NCBI GenBank assembly: GCA_021790075.1
Contig: JAJYIN010000032.1
Location: 1-13,920 of the forward strand
Direction: 5' to 3'
Source: Actinomycetes bacterium
Lineage (GTDB): Bacteria > Actinomycetota > Thermoleophilia > BMS3ABIN01
DNA: 13,920 bases
Part shown: one piece after another, positions 7,591-13,920 of the stretch
Layout of the letters: each line of letters opens with the position of its first letter
Position numbering within the stretch: the first letter of the stretch is position 1
Program-made: the position numbers and the translations under genes
Notes under the pieces: generated by a model
What the model was told of the DNA's origin: nothing
Seen by the model: only the letters and a program-made list of their open reading frames with translations
The model's database searches: none

Positions 7591-7704
7591 TTAATGCTGC
7601 CCGCTTCCCGCCTATTGCTGCCTGCTTCTCACATGCTGCCCTGATTCTCGAACGGTGCCTGATTCTCGCATGCTGCCTGCTGCTCAAACGCTGCCTGCTT
7701 CTCT
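7591..7704 (-). repeat. Degenerate 18-bp (six-codon) tandem repeat across the kinase gene stop codon
   Basis: On the minus strand the last six sense codons of the kinase (7704-7687) read Arg-Glu-Ala-Gly-Ser-Val. The next 18 bases (7686-7669) repeat the block but with TGA in the Arg position, then GCA GCA GGC AGC ATG. The third copy (7668-7651) reads Arg-Glu-Ser-Gly-Thr-Val, and a fourth begins Arg-Glu-Ser-Gly. After that the phase drifts, with GCAGGCAGCA and GCGGGCAGCA still visible down to about 7591. The copies downstream of the stop suggest the coding repeat once ran further or expanded by slippage. The block fills most of the 136-bp gap before the response-regulator gene; I see no terminator in it. 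Confidence 0.75.
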
Positions 7705-10700
7705 CGTTTCGGCGGGTTGGTTGTCAGGAATGGTAAATTTGAAGGTCGCCCCCCTGCTGGGCTCGGACTCCACCCACAAGCGGCCGCCATGGCGGCCGAC
7801 GATCCGCTTGCAGACGGCTAGGCCGATGCCGGTGCCCGGATATTCGGTCCTGCCGTGCAGGCGCTGGAAGATGACAAAGATGCGGTCGGCGAATTCCGGT
7901 TCGATGCCAATGCCGTTGTCGCTGACCGAGAACAGCCATTCGCTGTCCCTCCGCTCTGCTTGGACGTGTACCCGTGGCGGTTGCTCGCCCCTGAATTTTA
8001 TGGCATTGCTGATCAGGTTTTGCATCAATTGGGAAATCTGGGTGGAGTCGGCCGTTATGACCGGCAGTTGCCCGTGGGTAACCACGGCGCCGCTGTCTTC
8101 GATCGCCACCCTCAGGTTTTCGAGAATTTTCTCGAAGACGGCTTCGACATCGGCCGGCTCGAATTCCTTGCCCGGGGTTCCCACTCTCGAATACTGCAGG
8201 AGATCGTTGATCATCAGCTGCATCCTGTTAGCGCCGTCGACAGCGTAATCGATGAACTCCCTTGCTTCCCCGTCCAGATTTTCGCCGTAACGCCGCCAGA
8301 GCAACTGCAGGAAGCTGGCCACCATGCGCAGCGGCTCCTGGAGGTCATGAGAAGCGATATAGGCGAACTGCTGCAGCTCGTTGTTGGACATCTCCAGTTT
8401 TGACATGGTCTCGATCAGCTCGGACTCTGCCTGCTTGCGGGCGGTGATGTCCTGCCCCTGGGCGATGGTGGCCACCAGCGTCCTGCCGTCCGCGGCGTAG
8501 ACGTTGGCGGAGTTCCACAGCACCACGCGGACTTCTCCGTCCTGGCAGAGGATCGGAATTTCCACCGAATCCCAGAATTCGCCCTGCAGCGTGCGCACGA
8601 TCTCGGCCAGAGATTCCTCGCGGCTGGCTTCGGGGAAGAGCATTTCCAGCTTCTGTCCGATGACGCCGCCGGCCGCATAACCGGTGAGGCGTTCGAAGGC
8701 GCGGTTGAACTGCGTGATCCGGTAGGCGGGATCCCAGACGATGATGGGCGCGTTGGCGTGATTGAGCAGGCTTTCCAGGTAGTCGCGCGTCTCCCGGAGC
8801 GATTCCTCCAGCTGCCTCTGTCCGGTGATGTCACGGGCGTAGTATGCCAGGCTGACGGCGCGGCCGCGCGCATCGAAGAGCGGATAGTAGGCATTGTCAA
8901 AAATCATGCCGTCGCGCCCGTCCTCCGCCCGCACCGGCTTGCCGGTGCGCAGGGCTTCCTCGATATGTTCCCGCCGCCTCGCGGCGACATCGCTTGGGAT
9001 CAGGTCATAGAAATTGCGGCCGGCCAGCTCGTCAGGAGAGCCGCCCAGCCGGGCGGCGGCAACTTCGTTTGCCCGCAGGATATTGGCGGCCGTGTCCAGC
9101 AGCAGGGCGGTCTCCGGGTTTGCATCCTGGAGCGCCCGCGCCAGCGCCTCGCTCTGCCGGAGGGCCTCCTCGGCCTCCTTGCGCTCGGTGATGTCCTGGC
9201 CCTGAGCGATCGTGGCCAGAAAACTGCCATCATCGCCATAGATGTTCGCTGAGTTCCACAGGACAAGCCTGACAGCCCCATCCTTGCGGCGGATGGGAAT
9301 CTCCACCGATTCCCAGAGCTCGCCGCTGAGCGTGCGGGCGATCTCGGCCAGGGACTGATCGCGGGTGCCTTCATCGAACAGCAGCCGCAGTTCGCGCCCG
9401 GTCACCTCATCGGCATCGTAGCCTGTCAGGCGCTCAAAGGCATGGTTGAAACGGGTGATCCGCAGCAGGGAATCCCAGACGATGATGGGAGCGTTGGCAT
9501 AGTTGAAAAGGTTTTCCAGGTAATCACGCGCTTCCTTGAGGTCTTCCTGCGTCTGCATGCGCTCCATGGCCACAGCAACCTGGTCGGCGACTGCTTTCAT
9601 CAGGGCGATCTCGTCATCCTTGAAACTGGTCCGGGAGCGGGTGCCGAAAGACAGGGTGCCGATGACCTTCGTCCCTGCAAGCAGCGGATGGCACGCATAC
9701 GCCTTGATGCCGTAGGACTCCACCAGGTCCGTGCGGGGGTCATCCGTCTCCGGGATGTTCTCGCAGATGATGCGCTCGCCGTCGCGCGCCGCGCAGCCGC
9801 ACACGGCTACCCCATAATCGAGCCACTCGGTCTCCTTTGCGGCCTCCTCGGGGATGCCCGCATAGGCGTTGAGATGCAGCCTGCCTGCCTTGGGACCGGC
9901 CAGATAGTTAAAGAAGGCATGGCAGTCCAGGAAAGACATGACCTTGGCGCAGAGGGTGTCGACGATCTCCTGGGGGTTGTCGCTTTTAAGCAGTTCCTCC
10001 GCGGTTTCGGCAAGCATCTCGAACTGCAGCAGGGACGACCTTATTTTTTCTTCCGCCTTTTTACGCTCGCTGATGTCCTGTATGGTCATCAGCACCCGGG
10101 GCTCGGTGTTGATATCGAGTTTGGCTGTGGAAAGCAGAAAAGGGACATTTCGGGCTCTGCCGCCCACTATGAAGGGGCGGCTTAGTTCGACCTGGTGATG
10201 CCCCCTGCCGGTCTCCATGGTGTCGAGGATCTGGCCGCGCACCGGGCAATCCTGGCAATGCGGCCCGAAGCCGCAGCCCTGCTCATCATCCTGCGAATGC
10301 AGGCAGCCCAGGGCGCTGCCGGGGCGCAGGCCGAACATGCTGCCGGCATCGAGGCCCGCAAATTGTTCGGCAAATCTGTTTGTCTTGCGGATGCGCAGAT
10401 CCCCGTCCACCAGCAGCATGATCAGGGGGGCATTATCGTAGATCGCGGTCAGCTCCGCGGCGCTCTCTCTGGTGGCCACAATTGCCTGCTGCCGCCGCGC
10501 CGATTCGATCATCTCCCACTCGCCGTCGCGCTCGATGAGCGCGAATTCGTGGTTGGCGACCACATCGATGATCTCGTTGGCGCCGCACCTGTCGAGCGAG
10601 TAAGTGCACAGGACGAGCATCCGGTAGTCGCTGATCACCTGCTCGATCATGTTCTCGTATTCGGTGAAAGCCTGCCAGTCTTTCTTTTCCAGCCAGGCGG

Positions 10701-11082
10701 TGTTGCCGGTCACGCGGATGCCGTCGTAGCCGGCGGCGACAGCCCGTTCGTATTTCTCGACCCAGCCGCCGAGGACCCGGTTGAAGTCGAAGTAGCCGTC
10801 CTTCATATACCACTCGGTGTGGGGGAAGATCTCGATCTGTCCCTTCTCGAGGATCTCATCAAAACCGGGGACGACGGCGCCCATGGCCTCGGTGGCAGTC
10901 TTAACGTCGATGGGGTCCGAAGTCACCCAGACGCAGAACTCGTTATTGGCCAGGCCGGTTTTCAGGTAAGGGACCAGGACGTCCAGCAGGTCGTCCCGGG
11001 TGTGGTAGAACTGGCAGAAATGGGTGCTCCAGGGAGCTTTTCCGATGGAACTGATTCCGGAGTCTCTGGGTGTTGTGTCCAT
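7684..11082 (-). CDS. MEDS-PAS-GAF-PAS-PAS-PAS hybrid-sensor histidine kinase
   Basis: A soluble 1132-residue kinase. Order: MEDS (DcmR-type sensory) domain about 17-185 (HFCQFYHT, then WVTSDP); PAS 205-340 with a cysteine cluster C260, C270, C276, C279; GAF 350-508 with a VCGC motif (C428, C430); PAS 512-635; PAS 640-755; PAS 765-887; HisKA dimerisation domain about 900-965; HATPase 985-1120. The phospho-acceptor is His912 in SHDLQEPLR, as in phytochrome-type kinases. The ATPase shows the N-box (NLISNA, Asn1022 and Asn1026), DNGIGI (Asp1055) and GTGIGLAVCKRI. The second and fourth PAS domains are recent duplicates. MEDS domains are proposed to sense small hydrocarbon derivatives; the ligand here is unknown. 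Probable phospho-targets are the Rcp1-type regulator just downstream and the receiver of the next phosphatase. I start at ATG 11080-11082, with AGGA about 10 nt upstream; an in-frame GTG/ATG pair at 11145/11142 would add up to 21 residues but lacks a good ribosome site. Confidence 0.93.
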   Translation of the reverse strand: MDTTPRDSGISSIGKAPWSTHFCQFYHTRDDLLDVLVPYLKTGLANNEFCVWVTSDPIDVKTATEAMGAVVPGFDEILEKGQIEIFPHTEWYMKDGYFDFNRVLGGWVEKYERAVAAGYDGIRVTGNTAWLEKKDWQAFTEYENMIEQVISDYRMLVLCTYSLDRCGANEIIDVVANHEFALIERDGEWEMIESARRQQAIVATRESAAELTAIYDNAPLIMLLVDGDLRIRKTNRFAEQFAGLDAGSMFGLRPGSALGCLHSQDDEQGCGFGPHCQDCPVRGQILDTMETGRGHHQVELSRPFIVGGRARNVPFLLSTAKLDINTEPRVLMTIQDISERKKAEEKIRSSLLQFEMLAETAEELLKSDNPQEIVDTLCAKVMSFLDCHAFFNYLAGPKAGRLHLNAYAGIPEEAAKETEWLDYGVAVCGCAARDGERIICENIPETDDPRTDLVESYGIKAYACHPLLAGTKVIGTLSFGTRSRTSFKDDEIALMKAVADQVAVAMERMQTQEDLKEARDYLENLFNYANAPIIVWDSLLRITRFNHAFERLTGYDADEVTGRELRLLFDEGTRDQSLAEIARTLSGELWESVEIPIRRKDGAVRLVLWNSANIYGDDGSFLATIAQGQDITERKEAEEALRQSEALARALQDANPETALLLDTAANILRANEVAAARLGGSPDELAGRNFYDLIPSDVAARRREHIEEALRTGKPVRAEDGRDGMIFDNAYYPLFDARGRAVSLAYYARDITGQRQLEESLRETRDYLESLLNHANAPIIVWDPAYRITQFNRAFERLTGYAAGGVIGQKLEMLFPEASREESLAEIVRTLQGEFWDSVEIPILCQDGEVRVVLWNSANVYAADGRTLVATIAQGQDITARKQAESELIETMSKLEMSNNELQQFAYIASHDLQEPLRMVASFLQLLWRRYGENLDGEAREFIDYAVDGANRMQLMINDLLQYSRVGTPGKEFEPADVEAVFEKILENLRVAIEDSGAVVTHGQLPVITADSTQISQLMQNLISNAIKFRGEQPPRVHVQAERRDSEWLFSVSDNGIGIEPEFADRIFVIFQRLHGRTEYPGTGIGLAVCKRIVGRHGGRLWVESEPSRGATFKFTIPDNQPAETREAGSV

Positions 11083-11186
11083 GTACGATCCGTCCTGTCC
11101 ATGCCGGCTGGAAATGGAAGTCCGTGCTTCACCGGGGGGCATCACCCGTACGAAAAGCTAACAATTTTCACTTTACAACATAAGCA

Positions 11187-11208
11187 GAATATACACCCTG
11201 GTATATTC
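11187..11208. promoter_or_regulatory. Perfect dyad, candidate operator before the kinase gene
   Basis: GAATATAC (11187-11194) and GTATATTC (11201-11208) are exact complements around a 6-base spacer. The site lies in an AT-rich island within otherwise GC-rich DNA and covers the predicted -10 box, so a dimeric regulator bound here would block or adjust the promoter. Confidence 0.6.
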
Positions 11209-11216
11209 CATAGCAA
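11188..11216 (-). promoter_or_regulatory. Sigma-70-like promoter for the kinase gene
   Basis: On the minus strand TTGCTA (11216-11211) and TATATT (11193-11188) are separated by exactly 17 bp, matching the vegetative consensus at 4 of 6 and 5 of 6 positions. Transcription would start near 11181, leaving about 100 nt of leader to the ATG at 11082. It lies in the gap after the MASE3 phosphatase gene (stop at 11233), so kinase, regulator and REC phosphatase may form a unit separately controlled from the MASE3 gene. Confidence 0.6.
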
Positions 11217-11232
11217 TCTAATCAAACTTCTA

Positions 11233-13824
11233 CTAAAGGGTGGGCCGGCCGCCCTTAAGCAGCCGCACTACCAGCAGGGCAATGTCGTCGTTGAGCCTGT
11301 TGCCTGAATACGCCAGCGCTGCCTCCAGCAGCTCGTCGACCGTGCGCTGCGCGGGCTGGCAGCAGCGCCCCGCCATCGCCTCCATGACCCGTCCTTCACC
11401 GAAGGGGTTGCCGCCCGCCGGCCTGGCTTCGATGAGCCCGTCGGTAAACATGATGATGGCGCAGGCATTGCCGATGGGGGCCTGGGAAGAAAGGTAGGTC
11501 TGTCCCGGCAGCACCCCCAGCGGAACGGCCCTGGGGGTGGCAAGCGGGTGCGCCTGGCTCTCCCGGCAGATGAAGGCCGGCGGGTGGCCGGCGGAACTGT
11601 AGTTGACCGTGGCCCTGGCGGTGTCGATGATACATAGCGCCATGGTGATGAACCGCTCCGGAGGAATCTGTTCGCCCACGGCCCGGTTGAGCCTCGTGAG
11701 GCAGTCCCCGGGAAAGATGTCCTCGGACAGGTAGGCGCGCAGCATGTATTTGATCATGGCCGTGTACTTGGCCGCTTCCAGGCCCTTGCCGCAGACGTCC
11801 CCGACCGCCACCGCTATGCGGTCCGGGCCCAGGTCGATGAAATCGTAGAAGTCGCCGCCTACCCGGCCCACCGGTCCGGCCGACTGGTAGAGCAGGCCCA
11901 CTTCCACATCTTTACGGATGGGCGTCTCGGGCAGCAGCGCCGTCTGGAGCGATTCGGCCACCTGATGCTCCCGCTCAAAGCTCTCGGCGCTTGTCAGGGC
12001 CACGGAGCTCTGGGCGGCCAGCAGCGAAATGACCTCCTGGTCCTCCGCGGAGAAATCGGCGCCGCCCATCTTGTCCGTCAGCAGGAAATGACCCGTTACC
12101 TTTCCCTGGTTGTCACGTAGCGTCGCGATCATCAGGCCCCGCAGTTCCAGATGGCCGCCGGGAAGCTCCTTCAGGCCTGAGAGGTCATTTATCCGGATCG
12201 CGTCTTCACCCGTCTGGGAAACCAGCCTGGAGATACTCTCATGCAGGGCCTCGGCGGCGGCGGCAACCCGGCAGCGGTCTTCATACCCGGGCGCATAATA
12301 CTGGGATATCACTTCCGTCCTGCCGTCCTCGATCAGCAGCATGATGCCGGCGCCGGCGGAGGTCAGTTCGGCGGCTGCTTCCAGCACGCGCTCCAGCAGC
12401 TTTTTCCGGTCGGTTTCCCGGTTCAGGGAGAGGCCGATCTCGTGAAGAATGGAGAGCTGGGCGGCGTAGCCCTGGATCTGCGCCTTGGCGTCCAGCTGGC
12501 TGGCGTAGAGCCTGGCGTTGCCGATGGCCACCGCCGCCTGACGGGCAAAAGCGGCCAGCAGGCGCGCCTGCTGGTCCCCGAAAGCTTTTGGCAAGGGTGA
12601 ATAGACGGCCAGCACGCCCAGCACAGTGGAGTCCCTGAGGATGGGAGCGGCCACGGCGGAATGCAGGTAGCCGCTTTCAAACAGTGCTGTCGGGTAGGGA
12701 GACGGGAAATCCTGCATCTCGTCGATCCAGGCCGGCTCGTGGCTCTCGGTGACCCGGGCGGCGAGGTTGTTCTCGAGCGGGATCGTCGCTGGGGGCTCTT
12801 CTATACCACGGTTGGCGCGTACGTCAAGTGACCTGGGGTCATCCCCCGCCAGGGCCAGCAGTCCGTACGGCGACTGCAGCATGTCCGACGCCAGGTTGAC
12901 GATGATCTTCAGGGTCTTTTCCAGCTCCAGGCTGGAGGCCAGCGCTACCCCGATGCTCTCGAAGGAACGTTCCAGATCCTCCCGGGTCCGGGACAGTTCC
13001 TGATACGGCTTTTGCAGCGACGTAACAAAAATAGCACGCAAGATCAAGTAGTAGGCGGCCACCTTGAACAGGTGCCCCAGGAAGTTGTAGCTGTCGTAGC
13101 TGCTGGCGTAAAGGGTAAAGGCCATTTCCGAGAAGATGTTGATCACCAGGGCGGCCTGCATGACAACCGTTGCCTGGGGGCCGAATACCGGCCTCTCCCA
13201 GTAGACTACGATGGCGGCGATGTAGAGCCCGATGATCAGGTATTCGACTGCATTCTTGGCCGTGGTCAGCCCCTCGCCTTCCACGAACATGGTGGGAATG
13301 ACGCCGTGGACGTATGTTTCCACCAGCACCAGGGCCGCTACCCCCGCCAGCGCCGCCCCCAGCACCATGCGGGGGCGCAACCAATCCGGCAGCCTGGCGT
13401 CCGGCAGGAAGGGGATGATCAGGAGCCCGATGCCGGCCGCCAGACGCGCCGTCAGCCAATAGGTCGCCGACTTGTCGGCGGTATTGGGGGAGAGGAAACC
13501 TGGCATTCCCTGGAGGGAGAGCGCATGGATGAAGTCGACCAGGCCGACGATCAGAAATACGATGGCTACTCCCAGCACCCTGGCGCTGGGGCGCTGCTTG
13601 TACCCGTACCAGCCGATGGTGAAGACGGCAAAGCTCACCACGATGCTGGCAAACTCAGCCATGAGATGGAAGATGAGGTAGTCCTCGATGGAAAGAGTGC
13701 GGTTGAAGACCTCGCCGGCGACGGTTACCAGCATCAGGCCCAGCATGCACACGGCCGCGGCCGAACCCAGATAGGCAAGCCGCTTACGGTTCGAGACAGT
13801 CAGGGTGGGCTGATCCGGGGTCAT
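11233..13824 (-). CDS. MASE3-GAF-GAF-PP2C membrane-anchored serine/threonine phosphatase
   Basis: An 863-residue integral membrane phosphatase. The N-terminal 270 residues hold about eight membrane spans (near 16-38, 50-73, 83-102, 121-140, 152-170, 191-208, 218-240 and 249-268) and match the MASE3 sensor, including the typical exit segment YNFLGHLFKVAAYY followed by IFVTSLQKPY. Then come GAF about 290-440, a signalling linker, GAF about 460-615 and PP2C about 633-856. Metal ligands are present: Asp658 and Asp661 (GGDFYD), Asp676 (GDVCGKG), Asp795 (FTDGL) and Asp846-Asp847 (DDIAL). MASE3 is a membrane sensor of unknown signal; the phosphatase should act at the inner face of the membrane on a phosphorylated STAS-like partner not encoded here. 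It is paralogous to the other two phosphatases from the end of the first GAF onward. The start is ATG 13822-13824; no clear ribosome site is visible, and a strong hairpin lies 19 nt upstream. Confidence 0.94.
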   Translation of the reverse strand: MTPDQPTLTVSNRKRLAYLGSAAAVCMLGLMLVTVAGEVFNRTLSIEDYLIFHLMAEFASIVVSFAVFTIGWYGYKQRPSARVLGVAIVFLIVGLVDFIHALSLQGMPGFLSPNTADKSATYWLTARLAAGIGLLIIPFLPDARLPDWLRPRMVLGAALAGVAALVLVETYVHGVIPTMFVEGEGLTTAKNAVEYLIIGLYIAAIVVYWERPVFGPQATVVMQAALVINIFSEMAFTLYASSYDSYNFLGHLFKVAAYYLILRAIFVTSLQKPYQELSRTREDLERSFESIGVALASSLELEKTLKIIVNLASDMLQSPYGLLALAGDDPRSLDVRANRGIEEPPATIPLENNLAARVTESHEPAWIDEMQDFPSPYPTALFESGYLHSAVAAPILRDSTVLGVLAVYSPLPKAFGDQQARLLAAFARQAAVAIGNARLYASQLDAKAQIQGYAAQLSILHEIGLSLNRETDRKKLLERVLEAAAELTSAGAGIMLLIEDGRTEVISQYYAPGYEDRCRVAAAAEALHESISRLVSQTGEDAIRINDLSGLKELPGGHLELRGLMIATLRDNQGKVTGHFLLTDKMGGADFSAEDQEVISLLAAQSSVALTSAESFEREHQVAESLQTALLPETPIRKDVEVGLLYQSAGPVGRVGGDFYDFIDLGPDRIAVAVGDVCGKGLEAAKYTAMIKYMLRAYLSEDIFPGDCLTRLNRAVGEQIPPERFITMALCIIDTARATVNYSSAGHPPAFICRESQAHPLATPRAVPLGVLPGQTYLSSQAPIGNACAIIMFTDGLIEARPAGGNPFGEGRVMEAMAGRCCQPAQRTVDELLEAALAYSGNRLNDDIALLVVRLLKGGRPTL

Positions 13825-13843
13825 GGGTTCATTCTACTAAAAC

Positions 13844-13882
13844 GAACCCTCTGCTGGAGTGCCTGCCTCCAGCAGAGGGTTC
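13844..13882 (-). terminator. 16-bp perfect hairpin upstream of the MASE3 phosphatase gene
   Basis: GAACCCTCTGCTGGAG (13844-13859) and its exact complement (13867-13882) flank a 7-base loop. On the minus strand the stem is followed by G and then TTTT (13842-13839), which fits an intrinsic terminator for a minus-strand gene lying beyond the right edge. On the plus strand only a short pyrimidine run follows. Because the ATG of the MASE3 gene is only 19 nt further on, the hairpin could instead be part of that gene's leader. The last 38 bases of the window (13883-13920) are too short to show a gene. Confidence 0.6.
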
Positions 13883-13920
13883 TTCCCTCCACAGGCTTTT
13901 CCGCATGGCGCTGACGCGGA

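Noticed and set aside
13825..13920. End of a further minus-strand gene at the right edge
   Set aside because: The minus-strand frames stay open for the last 40 or more bases, so none can be chosen and no motif is visible.

Overview
The window is a GC-rich bacterial segment, coding almost throughout and dominated by one strand. Organism: the high GC, the abundance of SpoIIE/RsbU-type phosphatases joined to GAF and PAS sensors, and a metallophosphoesterase of a kind I associate with actinobacteria suggest a deep-branching actinobacterial or similar environmental lineage. This is inference; there is no rRNA or other marker gene in the window.

Layout. 1-624 (+): the C-terminal part of a calcineurin-like metallophosphoesterase, cut by the left edge. 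621-1136 (-): a small multi-pass membrane protein of unknown function that converges on the phosphoesterase, the two stop codons sharing one TTAA. 1141-1320: a 180-bp near-palindromic element with matching ends (MITE-like) lying right against the start of the membrane-protein gene. From 1394 to 13824 everything is on the minus strand. In transcription order: a MASE3-GAF-GAF-PP2C membrane phosphatase (13824-11233); a MEDS-PAS-GAF-PAS-PAS-PAS histidine kinase (11082-7684); a single-domain Rcp1-type response regulator (7547-7086); a REC-PAS-PAS-GAF-GAF-PP2C phosphatase (7084-4154); and a PAS-PAS-GAF-GAF-PP2C phosphatase (3919-1394).

How the genes may work together. The three phosphatases are paralogues. 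They share a GAF-PP2C output module with all expected metal-binding aspartates, but each has a different sensory head: an integral-membrane sensor, a phosphorylatable receiver, or cytosolic PAS domains. The kinase and the two receiver-bearing proteins lie in the middle. The simplest model is that the kinase phosphorylates the stand-alone regulator and/or the receiver of the second phosphatase, so two-component signalling feeds a serine/threonine phosphatase output of the partner-switching type (anti-anti-sigma/STAS substrates). No STAS protein, anti-sigma factor or sigma factor is in the window, so the target is unknown.

Non-coding signals worth attention: a strong-looking promoter overlapped by a perfect 8-bp dyad before the kinase; a 16-bp perfect hairpin 19 nt before the MASE3 phosphatase; a partial duplication of the 3' end of the REC phosphatase gene; and a decayed 18-bp, six-codon repeat running through the stop codon of the kinase gene.
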